From JBMYQA01 sp049600855 (GTDB lineage Bacteria; Bacteroidota; Bacteroidia; Cytophagales; Flammeovirgaceae): DNA of 33,517 nt. Both the position numbers and the translations under genes were made by a program. A model generated the notes under the pieces. The model searched no databases. It saw nothing but the letters and a program-made list of their open reading frames with translations, and was not told the DNA's origin. The stretch covers positions 1-33,517 of the forward strand of contig JBMYQA010000032.1 in NCBI GenBank assembly GCA_049600855.1, in the 5' to 3' direction. Within the stretch, counting starts at the first letter, position 1. Each line of letters begins with the position of its first letter. Positions 8,734-16,882 of this stretch are shown here, one piece after another.

Positions 8734-11103
8734 ATGAAAATGAGTAACTCTACTACATCTACTGCTCAAAAAGTGCCTTTTGGCGATAAGGTAGCATTTG
8801 GGATTGGTATGCTTGCCAATCAAATGTTTCCTGCTGTATTAGGCATTTTCATGGTTGTACTCGTGCAAGATTTAGGATTTCCGGGATGGATGTGGGGAAT
8901 CTTATTCTTTCTTCCAAGAGTATTTGATTCCATCACGGACCCTATCATGGGGTTCATCTCCGACAATACCAAATCGCGTTGGGGCAGGCGAAGGCAATAT
9001 GTATTCGTGGGCGCTATTGTGATGGGAATTTCTTTTGTATTGATGTGGCAATTGTATCGAGAAAATGGCATCAACTATAATTTTACCTATTTCTTACTGT
9101 GGTCGTTTATGTTCTATTTGGGGCTAACTATTTTCAGTGTGCCCTATGTAGCTATGGGCTATGAGATGAGTAACGACTTCCACGAACGCACCAATATTAT
9201 GGCTGTCGCGCAATGGATTGGGCAATGGGCTTGGGTAATCGCGCCTTGGTTTTGGGTGGTGATGTACGACAAAGGTTGGTTTGAATCAGCAGATGTGGCT
9301 ACTAGAAACTTAGCCATATGGGTCGGCATTGTTTGTATGGTCTTTGCCATGGTTCCCGCCATTTTCCTGAAAAGTAAATCAACCCTAAACGAAAACTACT
9401 CTCCGCTCACCATGAAAAATATTGGAGGTAGTTTAAATGAAATTTTACAAGGTTTTAAAGAAGCATTTGCTTCTAAACCTTTCCGAAAACTTTGTATTGC
9501 TACGTTCTTCATTTTTAATGCGTTTAATACCATTGCAGCCTTTTCCTTTTTCATCATTGTCTACCACATGTTCGATGGAGATGCAGGCGCAGCAGGCATT
9601 TGGCCGACACTTTTTGGTAGCGTAGGAGCCTTAGTAACTACTTTTGTAGTGATTCCTGTGGTGGCGCAGATGTCTAAAAGTATGGGGAAAAAGCGCGCTT
9701 TCGTCCTTTCACAAGGCATTTCCATTATAGGTTACATCATGCTTTGGTTCCTATTTATTCCAGGTAAGCCGTATATGTTCGTTTTCGCCCTGCCCTTTTT
9801 CTCATTTGGAATTGGTAGTTTATTCACCCTCATGATGTCTATGACTGCCGATGTGATTGATTTGGATGAATTAAATACGGGGCAACGCAGAGAAGGCGTT
9901 TTTGGAGCCATTTATTGGTGGATGGTCAAGTTTGGCTTAGCGATGGCAGGTTTGCTCAGTGGCGCAATCATGTCTTTAGTAGGCTTCAATCCAGACCCTA
10001 GCGTGGCAGCGCAACCTGAAGGAGCAATTACAGGGTTAAGAATTTTTTATTCGGTAGTACCCATTCTAGGAACACTCATCGCCATGTATGTCATGCGGAA
10101 TTACGATGTCACCGAAGAACGCGCAAACGAAATTCGAGCGGAACTAGACAAACGAAAAAATTCGCCTAAAGCGCCTGTTAGCTCATCGTATTACCAAACG
10201 GACAAGCTCTTGTCATTGACCAATGTCAAGTTCAATGGAGCCATGGAAACAGATACCGATTTTAGCTCAAAAACAGCGGCTGAGCTTAAAGGATTATTTG
10301 CATCATCGCTCAACAAAGGCATGCACGGATTATGTTTCAGTCCGTATTTAGAAGGGCAGAATATTGGTGATATCTTATCAGAAGCACAAATTCGTCAACG
10401 GATGAATATCATTACACCTTATACCAAATGGGTTCGATCGTTTTCCTGTACGGAAGGCAATGAACACATCCCTAAAATAGCCCACGAAAAAGGATTGAAA
10501 ACCTTAGTCGGTGCTTGGATTGGTCATGATGAAGCACAAAATGAAGCAGAAATTGCGAAGTTAATCGATTTGGCAAAGTCTGGTTATGTAGATATTGCTG
10601 CAGTAGGCAATGAGGTCTTACTTCGGAATGACTTACCCAAAGCGAGATTACTTGAATACATTAAACAAGTGAAAACAGCATTGCCCAATATCCCAGTAGG
10701 TTGTGTCGATACCTATTATCAATTCCATGAACATCCAGATTTAGTAGCTGCCTGTGATGTGATTTTAGCGAATTGCTATCCATTTTGGGAAGGAAGCGAT
10801 GTGAATCAGGCTTCGCAGTATTTACAGCAAATGTATGCACTTACACAAAAAGCAGCGCAAGGTAAGCCTGTGATGATTACCGAAACGGGTTGGCCGAATA
10901 AAGGTGAGCATACCAAACATGCATTGCCTTCTCCTAAAAATGCGATGAAATACTTTATCAATGTAAATAATTGGCGGCAACAGCAAAATATTGATTTATT
11001 CTACTTTTCATCTTTTGATGAGTCTTGGAAAGTACGTCACGAAGGTGATGTAGGACAAAGTTGGGGAATTTGGGATAAAATGGAAAATTTAAAATATAGT
11101 TAG
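8734..11103 (+). CDS. MFS (GPH-type) sugar symporter fused to a GH17 domain
   Basis: One uninterrupted 789-residue frame encodes two proteins' worth of domains. Residues about 14-455 are a 12-helix major facilitator of glycoside-pentoside-hexuronide:cation symporter type (FLPRVFDSITDPIMGFISD, SRWGRRRQYVF, DVIDLDELNTGQRREGVFGA). A charged linker (about 456-500) joins it to a complete GH17 domain (about 505-789) with acid/base N626-E627 in AAVGNEVLL, nucleophile E717 in MITETGWPNKG, and FYFSSFDESWK. With 12 helices and a cytoplasmic N-terminus, the GH17 domain would face the cytoplasm, at the exit of the transporter. The GH17 part closely resembles the next gene along its whole length. The start ATG has a second Met codon two codons later. 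The role, import of beta-gluco-oligosaccharides coupled to cleavage or transglycosylation, is inferred. Confidence 0.92.
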   Translation: MKMSNSTTSTAQKVPFGDKVAFGIGMLANQMFPAVLGIFMVVLVQDLGFPGWMWGILFFLPRVFDSITDPIMGFISDNTKSRWGRRRQYVFVGAIVMGISFVLMWQLYRENGINYNFTYFLLWSFMFYLGLTIFSVPYVAMGYEMSNDFHERTNIMAVAQWIGQWAWVIAPWFWVVMYDKGWFESADVATRNLAIWVGIVCMVFAMVPAIFLKSKSTLNENYSPLTMKNIGGSLNEILQGFKEAFASKPFRKLCIATFFIFNAFNTIAAFSFFIIVYHMFDGDAGAAGIWPTLFGSVGALVTTFVVIPVVAQMSKSMGKKRAFVLSQGISIIGYIMLWFLFIPGKPYMFVFALPFFSFGIGSLFTLMMSMTADVIDLDELNTGQRREGVFGAIYWWMVKFGLAMAGLLSGAIMSLVGFNPDPSVAAQPEGAITGLRIFYSVVPILGTLIAMYVMRNYDVTEERANEIRAELDKRKNSPKAPVSSSYYQTDKLLSLTNVKFNGAMETDTDFSSKTAAELKGLFASSLNKGMHGLCFSPYLEGQNIGDILSEAQIRQRMNIITPYTKWVRSFSCTEGNEHIPKIAHEKGLKTLVGAWIGHDEAQNEAEIAKLIDLAKSGYVDIAAVGNEVLLRNDLPKARLLEYIKQVKTALPNIPVGCVDTYYQFHEHPDLVAACDVILANCYPFWEGSDVNQASQYLQQMYALTQKAAQGKPVMITETGWPNKGEHTKHALPSPKNAMKYFINVNNWRQQQNIDLFYFSSFDESWKVRHEGDVGQSWGIWDKMENLKYS

Positions 11104-11105
11104 AA

Positions 11106-11990
11106 ATGTCTAGAAGAGCAGAACGAGTTTTATCGCTAACGGCTAAAAATTATGCCGATAAAAGCACTACGGAATTGCGTGCCATGTATCAAGACGTATT
11201 TTCACAAGGCATGCATGGCCTTTGCTTCAGTCCGTATGTGGAAGGACAAAAGCCAGGAGATCAACTTTCGGAAGAACAAATCCATAGACGCTTGAAAATC
11301 ATTCAGCCTTATACCAAATGGGTGCGCTCATTTTCGTGTACTGAGGGCAACGAATTGATTCCAAAAATTGCCAAAACATATGGATTAAAAACACTCGTTG
11401 GAGCATGGCTGGGTAAAGATTCTGAAATCAATCAACGCGAAATCGAAAACCTCATTCAAGTGGTGAAAGCGGGACATGTAGATATTGCCGCAGTAGGAAA
11501 TGAAGTCTTGTATCGAAAAGATTTAACGGAAGATGAGTTGCTAAAATTTATCTATCAGGTAAAAGAAGCCATTCCCAACACACCTGTGGGTTATGTAGAT
11601 GCGTATTATGAGTTTGTAGACCATCCCAAAATCACGGAAGCTTGCGATGTCATTCTCGCCAATTGTTATCCCTATTGGGAGGGTTGTCATAACGATTACG
11701 CACTGGTCTACATGAAAGACATGTATCATCAGGCATTAAGGGCTGGAAATGGGAAAAAGGTCATCATCTCCGAAACGGGCTGGCCCAGCCAAGGTACGAG
11801 TTTGGAAGGCGCCCAACCCTCAGCAGAAAATTTCATGAAGTACTTCATTAACACCCAAAAATGGTCGAAAGAAGATGATATTGACGTATTCTATTTTTCT
11901 TCCTTCGACGAATCGTGGAAAGTTGGCGCCGAAGGAGATGTGGGTGCCTATTGGGGCATTTGGGATAAAGAGGAACGATTGAAGTTTTGA
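11106..11990 (+). CDS. Cytoplasmic GH17 glycoside hydrolase/transglycosylase
   Basis: A 294-residue minimal GH17 domain without signal peptide or membrane segment. It starts 2 bp after the stop of the MFS-GH17 gene and is clearly a tandem copy of that gene's C-terminal domain: both share GMHGLCFSPY.EGQ, YTKWVRSFSCTEGNE.IPKIA and CDVILANCYP.WEG. Acid/base E133 (AAVGNEVLY) and nucleophile E223 (IISETGWPSQG) are intact. Being cytoplasmic, it probably acts on imported oligosaccharides, either hydrolysing them or rearranging them by transglycosylation, as several bacterial GH17 enzymes do, and feeding the GH149-like phosphorylase. This is the last gene of the glucan operon; a long inverted repeat follows at 12062. 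Confidence 0.9.
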   Translation: MSRRAERVLSLTAKNYADKSTTELRAMYQDVFSQGMHGLCFSPYVEGQKPGDQLSEEQIHRRLKIIQPYTKWVRSFSCTEGNELIPKIAKTYGLKTLVGAWLGKDSEINQREIENLIQVVKAGHVDIAAVGNEVLYRKDLTEDELLKFIYQVKEAIPNTPVGYVDAYYEFVDHPKITEACDVILANCYPYWEGCHNDYALVYMKDMYHQALRAGNGKKVIISETGWPSQGTSLEGAQPSAENFMKYFINTQKWSKEDDIDVFYFSSFDESWKVGAEGDVGAYWGIWDKEERLKF

Positions 11991-12061
11991 GGTAAGTACT
12001 TAAATTGTATACTCATTCATCAAGTAATACTCGTTTTTTAGTGTTTGTGTAGTTTACAATA

Positions 12062-12119
12062 GGAGTTTATCACAAATGGTTTATTATGTCCGAAAAACAA
12101 ACCATTTGTGATAAATTCT
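12062..12119. repeat. Long inverted repeat (operon-end hairpin)
   Basis: TTTATCACAAATGGTTT (12066-12082) and AAACCATTTGTGATAAA (12099-12115) are perfect 17-bp inverted copies, extended by about 4 more pairs including G-U pairs at the outer end, with a 16-nt loop. No T run follows on either side. It could be a transcript-end or stabilising hairpin after the glucan operon, or a trace of a small mobile element at the left border of the AT-rich island. Confidence 0.75.
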
Positions 12120-12172
12120 AATGATGTCCAAACTCTTAATATATAATCATTAAGCGAAAATAGTTTAATAGT

Positions 12173-12188
12173 AACTATTTCAATAGTT
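12173..12188. promoter_or_regulatory. Short palindrome upstream of the AT-rich island genes
   Basis: AACTATT-TC-AATAGTT is a perfect 7+7 palindrome 48 bp before the start of the first membrane-protein gene, in a very AT-rich leader. It could be an operator, but similar short palindromes arise by chance in AT-rich DNA. No convincing Bacteroidota -33/-7 pair was identified. Confidence 0.3.
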
Positions 12189-12235
12189 GTAAATTATCTT
12201 TAAATTGTTAGATGAGCACCATTGGATAAAACAGT

Positions 12236-13786
12236 ATGACTGACGATAGAAATAATTCAGAAGAAGCTTATAAAAAGAATAAAGTATTATTAGAAGATGA
12301 ACTCACTAACTTCATTGCATCCAGTATTATTTCTCATCATTCTTTTCCTTATAAAATATCAGAAAGACTTCTCCATTTATTTTCTCCTCAACCATTCAAT
12401 AATCTAGGGCATCATTATCTTATTAATTACTCCAAGCTAAGATTAATGATATGGGATACCTTAGCGCTTTTAAAAAATAAAGTAGATGAAGAAAATAAAT
12501 CTTCTCATGAAAAAGTTATAAAAGGCTGGAACTTGTTATTTATCATGACAACTATATTTTCAATCATTTTAACCATTATATTAAGTATTGCAGATCCTTC
12601 CTCTTTTCAAAGTTCATTCATTCTTACTGTAGTAGCTCTTTTTGCTCTTTTACCTATTAGAGTTCTAACAGAATCGATCCACCTTTTTAGTCGTAAACTT
12701 CTTGTCTTATCTAATGATAAACAAGTGAGCTATGCCAAAAAGTGTGAAGCAATTTCACGGAAAATACTTCAAGGAACTTGGGAACCATACAGTTCGAAAC
12801 AACAAATTACCGCATGGCGCAAAACAATTTCTACAAATTATGGCGAAGGCATTATAGATAATTTCAAGATACCTATAGTTGTCATTTTTGATCATCAACC
12901 CTTTTTTACTGGATTTGGCACTAATACGTTCAACCGTTCTCTAGTATATACTAAACCTTGGCATAAGACGATAACTGAAAAAGAAGTAGTTAACAAATTA
13001 AAACTCAACCTTGAGCAAATACTCAAAAAATCAAAAATTGAAAGCTATAAATCTGGCTTTTTAATTGCTGTTCAAGCGAGTTCTATCAAACAAGAGAGTG
13101 CTTGGCTCAATGCTACAGGCAAACCCCATTTATATTGTTCACTTGACTCACCACATGACTATCAACAGGTAGATTCAGATGCTTCTGCTAGACTTTATTT
13201 AGCAATTCAAGTTTTACTTCCTCACTATAAAACTGCTTTATCTTTTTTTATTAGAGTGCGTATTTCAGGAGATACTATTCTCTGCCAGTTGTCAATGACT
13301 CAATTAATTGGTATTTATTCTAAGAGTAATATTTTGGGAGCTTTAGATTATTACAGCAAACTCTATAGAGGTGATTCTGAGGAAAATACAAACAAGTCTG
13401 AAGACAAAAAACATAAAGCAAAGTCTGTGAACGAGCTCAGAACTTATAAATTACGCTTCCACAGACCTAGTTTTGCACTCACTTCTGATGAAATCTCAGA
13501 AGCCCAAGTGTTTTCAGCATTACAAGATTCACCATCAAACGATTTTCAAAAGAAATATTTATCAGTTAAAAGCAACTTATGGAGAGGACAATACTTTCCC
13601 ATTCATTCGTTGCACAAACATTTTCTTGACAAAGCCTATGAAACAGGGTTTCATAACCAAGAAATTTATTTACATCAAAACTTTTTAAAACAGATTATTT
13701 TAGAAGAAATCAGTCGAACTTTCGAAGAATTTGATTTCAATCATATCAAAGGGAAGCCAAGCAAAAAAGAATTATACAATCTTTAG
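12236..13786 (+). CDS. Two-helix membrane protein of unknown family (paralogue A)
   Basis: This 516-residue protein is not one I recognise. An N-terminal segment (1-95) contains PFNNLGHHYL (53-62). Two hydrophobic helices follow (about 99-118 and 126-143), then a long cytoplasmic-type region. Motifs shared with the next gene, in the same order, are G[TS]WEPY (180-185), a hydrophobic strand ending PFFTGFG (222-228), SGF with A.SI and WL (273-291), SARL.L.IQ..LP (317-329), TA.SFF.RV (333-341), and W.GQ near the C-terminus. The segment after the helices looks like a mixed alpha/beta globular domain. No nuclease, ATPase or protease motif was found. Base use is markedly more AT-rich than in the flanking glucan and esterase genes. 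It is the first gene of a four-gene block with an EAD-like and a serpin-like protein. Confidence 0.75.
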   Translation: MTDDRNNSEEAYKKNKVLLEDELTNFIASSIISHHSFPYKISERLLHLFSPQPFNNLGHHYLINYSKLRLMIWDTLALLKNKVDEENKSSHEKVIKGWNLLFIMTTIFSIILTIILSIADPSSFQSSFILTVVALFALLPIRVLTESIHLFSRKLLVLSNDKQVSYAKKCEAISRKILQGTWEPYSSKQQITAWRKTISTNYGEGIIDNFKIPIVVIFDHQPFFTGFGTNTFNRSLVYTKPWHKTITEKEVVNKLKLNLEQILKKSKIESYKSGFLIAVQASSIKQESAWLNATGKPHLYCSLDSPHDYQQVDSDASARLYLAIQVLLPHYKTALSFFIRVRISGDTILCQLSMTQLIGIYSKSNILGALDYYSKLYRGDSEENTNKSEDKKHKAKSVNELRTYKLRFHRPSFALTSDEISEAQVFSALQDSPSNDFQKKYLSVKSNLWRGQYFPIHSLHKHFLDKAYETGFHNQEIYLHQNFLKQIILEEISRTFEEFDFNHIKGKPSKKELYNL

Positions 13787-13811
13787 TCTAATGACCTCAT
13801 ATTGAAACGTT

Positions 13812-15449
13812 ATGCATAATACTGATCCTAAAGTTACCTTTCAACATTATAAAGAGACGATTACTAAAAAAGTAACTGACCTTATTGCTGCTTCTATTTT
13901 AGCCAGTAAAGACTTTGCCAATAAGGATAAATATCCCCGTTTTTTTCCGCTCCCTTTCAATAATTTTGGGCATTATTTCCTTTTTGACTACAATCGGTTT
14001 TTATTGATTTTAAATGAGTTTATTGATGAATTAAATGCCCTTCCAAAAAGAAAAATCAATCCTAAAATTGAGAATTATGGTTTATTATTCTCCATTTTAT
14101 TATTCTTCTATTTTTTATTTACTTATCGAATAATTACTTCAATACTCATTTTAGTTGTGATCATTACAGCTATCTATCTACTTCAAAAGTACTTGAATGT
14201 AAGCAAAGCATGTGCAACACATCGAGTAGACTTAATCAATCAACTATTAGAAGGTTCTTGGGAACCATACGAGGATAAATACGATGAAATTATAACCAAA
14301 AATAGTTCAAGAGTTGGTGACGGTAGTATTGATGGGGAACAAGTTCCGGTATTAGTAATATTTAATGATATACACCCATTTCCAGGATATGGACAACTAC
14401 AGATTGATCGGGTTTACTTATGCCAACCTAAAGAGGGGCAATCTCATGAAGAGAATATCGATCAACAATTCCTCAATAACTTGGTCGAGATTTTAAATCA
14501 GAAAATGGAAATCTCGGGATTAGACAATTTCAATTCAGGTTTTGTAGTTGGGATTCATGCAAAATCTATAGAAGCTAATAGCCAATGGTTAATTGAAGAA
14601 AGCAGACCCATATTATTTATCGATAAAGATAAAATCATGAACTCAAATGGTTTAGATGGATCAGCTCGATTATTCCTAACTATCCAAACTATTTTGCCTC
14701 AATTCATGACGGCTATTTCATTTTTCACACGAGTTTATAAAGTCGGAAACTCATTAGCTTGTCAAATATCTATTACAACACTTGGCCCTCCCGTACAAGG
14801 TACAATAGATATTTTAAAGCAACTTGATACTTACCAAAATGAAATGAAAAAAAACGAAAAGAGTTCTTTTTTAGATAGTTTAAATTCAAAAAATATTACG
14901 AAGACGATACCTACTATATTTACGAGAATAGCAAAAGCTTTTAAAGCCAAAGAACCCAAAGCCATAGGAGAAACTTTACTATCAAACTATTATTATAATA
15001 ATAATTCATTCTTAGGTTATGTGGGTTATAAAGAGATTGAAGAATTAAAAACGCTAGCTTCTGAAGCTCTTCAAGAAAGTGGAAGATATCAAAAAGAATA
15101 TGAAAAGTTAGATCAAAACACTTCAATATGGCCAGGACAACATTATGAAGTTAAAAACTACCGGGAAGACCATTCATTAACCTTTACAAATGACTATTTT
15201 GGGCGGCCAGAAGGGCTTGGCCAAACCACAGTATTATATGAACAACTCTCAAAAAGTATTTTAGATCTATTTGATGAAACAGGTTTTGATATTTCAGAGT
15301 ATAAAGATAAAGAAGGTAATTATTTAATCAATGCCGAAAAAATTGAGCAGTTGGTTATCGGAGAGAAAATAACCATGAATACTTCTAATAGAAAAGGTAA
15401 GCAAGAGGTAGTAAGTAATAATCCAATTAAGGTTAACGCACAAGATTAA
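13812..15449 (+). CDS. Two-helix membrane protein of unknown family (paralogue B)
   Basis: A 545-residue paralogue of the preceding gene, 25 bp downstream of it. Shared motifs are PFNNFGHYFL (48-57), GSWEPY (148-153), a hydrophobic strand ending PFPGYG (189-194), SGF (242-244), SARL (284-287), SFFTRV (303-308) and WPGQ (440-443). Two hydrophobic helices lie at about 89-104 and 106-124. Unlike paralogue A it has an extra C-terminal tail with INAEKIEQLVIGEKITMN (506-523), whose first part recurs at the N-terminus of the EAD-like protein encoded next. The stop overlaps that protein's start (TAATG), so the two are translationally coupled. The function is unknown. The duplicated, non-identical pair suggests a heteromeric membrane assembly, which is inference. 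Confidence 0.75.
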   Translation: MHNTDPKVTFQHYKETITKKVTDLIAASILASKDFANKDKYPRFFPLPFNNFGHYFLFDYNRFLLILNEFIDELNALPKRKINPKIENYGLLFSILLFFYFLFTYRIITSILILVVIITAIYLLQKYLNVSKACATHRVDLINQLLEGSWEPYEDKYDEIITKNSSRVGDGSIDGEQVPVLVIFNDIHPFPGYGQLQIDRVYLCQPKEGQSHEENIDQQFLNNLVEILNQKMEISGLDNFNSGFVVGIHAKSIEANSQWLIEESRPILFIDKDKIMNSNGLDGSARLFLTIQTILPQFMTAISFFTRVYKVGNSLACQISITTLGPPVQGTIDILKQLDTYQNEMKKNEKSSFLDSLNSKNITKTIPTIFTRIAKAFKAKEPKAIGETLLSNYYYNNNSFLGYVGYKEIEELKTLASEALQESGRYQKEYEKLDQNTSIWPGQHYEVKNYREDHSLTFTNDYFGRPEGLGQTTVLYEQLSKSILDLFDETGFDISEYKDKEGNYLINAEKIEQLVIGEKITMNTSNRKGKQEVVSNNPIKVNAQD

Positions 15450-15835
15450 TGAAAAAGATAGAGATTAATGCGAAACATATCGAACAGGTAATTTCACCAG
15501 ATGGTGATGCTGAAATCAACATTCAGAAAATAGTAAGACATACTCCAGATCTTGTTGATATAAATGATGTTAAAGATATCAAATTGGAGCTTGACGAAAT
15601 TAATCAGCTCAAAGGGTTAATTGCTAAAGCGAAAATTAAAGAAGTATTCATGGAGTTAGAAAAAAATAATGACATTAAAGTAAATAACACGTATATCAAT
15701 CTGTCAAGCAGATTTGTTGGCTTACAATTAAAACATACGGAAAATCGAATTGATCATACAAGTTATGAAGTAGGCCTTCAAAATATTATACATGGAATCT
15801 TAAGCTTTTTAGATAACATATCTAAGTCAGTTTAA
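15449..15835 (+). CDS. Small protein with EAD11-like (effector-associated) domain
   Basis: 128 residues. The C-terminal half (about 50-125) matches the pattern I know for Effector-Associated Domain 11: LKGLIAKAKIKEVFMEL, then NNTYINLSSRFVGLQ, a polar loop, and a final helix with IIHGILSFLDNI. EADs are small helical adaptor domains described in NTP-dependent bacterial conflict systems, where a solo or terminal EAD recruits an effector carrying a matching EAD. The N-terminal 45 residues are beta-rich and contain INAKHIEQVI (6-15), a motif also found at the C-terminus of paralogue B. The ATG overlaps the upstream stop by 1 nt (TAATG). The family assignment is by pattern memory and needs a profile search (Pfam EAD11). 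Confidence 0.6.
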   Translation: MKKIEINAKHIEQVISPDGDAEINIQKIVRHTPDLVDINDVKDIKLELDEINQLKGLIAKAKIKEVFMELEKNNDIKVNNTYINLSSRFVGLQLKHTENRIDHTSYEVGLQNIIHGILSFLDNISKSV

Positions 15836-15899
15836 TCTGTTGCCTAAAATTAAACTATAACAATCAAACGTAGCTTCAATTTACAATCACTAAATTCTA

Positions 15900-16826
15900 A
15901 TGCATACATCCCTTGGTATTGAAATCAAAACGAGTGCTCAATTAGCTCAAGAGAAAAATCAACCCATTCCAACAGGAAGCACCTCGATTACTGTATTGTC
16001 CATTTTAAAAGCAATGGAAAGCTTTAATCAGGAGCTTGAGGGTGATTGGTCAGCGGTTACTCCTCATCAAAAAGCTTTTTTTGAGCATTGTTATCCATAC
16101 ATTGATCAGCTGAATAAATATGCTAAAGATGAATTATTTGGGAAAATATCAACGAGTCATGAAGTATTAAACGCCTTTTTGGGAGAACAGGGCTTCGATA
16201 TCCAACTTGATCCACTTGATCCGGATTCGATTGGCGTAGTAGCCATTTTAAAGCTTTTGTTGCAATGGCGGGAAACGGCAGAAACGACTTCCATTGCCTA
16301 TGAAGGGAAAACCTATCCAGCCGTGCAAATGAAAGAACACCTCCGCTTTTTTGGGAGTCCAGCCATCCAAACGCCCATATTGGGAATTTGGCCGCAAAAA
16401 GAAGATACGATTGTGATGATGGTACCTGCCGATGCGCGTTACGAAGGCATTCACTTACTTTTTCGAATTTTAGAGATTAGTAAGGAAATTAAGGGCATTA
16501 AAATGGATGGCTATGACGAGTTTGAAGTAAGCTTTCCTATGGTGAGCTTAACGAATGAGGCAGATGTTCAATGGTTAATCAACCTACAAAAAGGGGAGGA
16601 GTGGTTTGTGTCTCAAGCACTACAGGAAAATAAACTAAGGATCAATCAACATGGGGCAACGGCAGAATCTGCTACCGCGATGGTCATGACAAGAGGCATC
16701 TCCGAAGTTTATGAATATGTGATTGATCAACCTTTTTTCTTTTTTACCTTGGATACCAAAACACGTTTTCCAACATTTATCGCTTATCTAGCACCTGATT
16801 CTTGGAAAGATCCTGAAAGTGAATAA
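15900..16826 (+). CDS. Short cytoplasmic serpin-like protein
   Basis: 308 residues, no signal peptide. The C-terminal 100 residues follow the serpin layout: FEVSFPMVSLTNE (208-220, strand 6A-like), FVSQALQENKLRINQHG (236-252), the hinge GATAESATA (252-260, compare GTEAAAATA), a reactive-centre loop, then YVIDQPFFFF (273-282, nearly matching the serpin signature) and a final FIAYLAP strand. From the hinge Gly to the conserved PF there are 26 residues, against 25 in alpha-1-antitrypsin, so the loop length is normal. Arg265 falls at or next to P1, which would favour trypsin-like targets. The protein is shorter than the usual 370-400 residues, with the N-terminal helices reduced. It lies 64 bp after the EAD-like gene. 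Its base use is closer to the chromosome's than that of the membrane genes, so membership in the same system is uncertain. Confidence 0.72.
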   Translation: MHTSLGIEIKTSAQLAQEKNQPIPTGSTSITVLSILKAMESFNQELEGDWSAVTPHQKAFFEHCYPYIDQLNKYAKDELFGKISTSHEVLNAFLGEQGFDIQLDPLDPDSIGVVAILKLLLQWRETAETTSIAYEGKTYPAVQMKEHLRFFGSPAIQTPILGIWPQKEDTIVMMVPADARYEGIHLLFRILEISKEIKGIKMDGYDEFEVSFPMVSLTNEADVQWLINLQKGEEWFVSQALQENKLRINQHGATAESATAMVMTRGISEVYEYVIDQPFFFFTLDTKTRFPTFIAYLAPDSWKDPESE

Positions 16827-16827
16827 T

Positions 16828-16869
16828 TCCAACAAGCACAGTATAAGCTAAATTACTGCACTTGTTGGA
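16828..16869. terminator. Bidirectional terminator between convergent genes
   Basis: TCCAACAAG (16828-16836) pairs perfectly with CTTGTTGGA (16861-16869). After a 2x2 internal loop the stem continues for 5 more pairs (CAGTA/TACTG). It sits between the convergent serpin-like and esterase genes. Confidence 0.65.
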
Positions 16870-16882
16870 TTTCATTTCTTTG

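Noticed and set aside
12166..12200. Bacteroidota-type promoter (TTG / TAnnTTTG) upstream of the AT-rich island
   Set aside because: No pair with correct spacing could be found; AT-rich DNA gives many partial matches.
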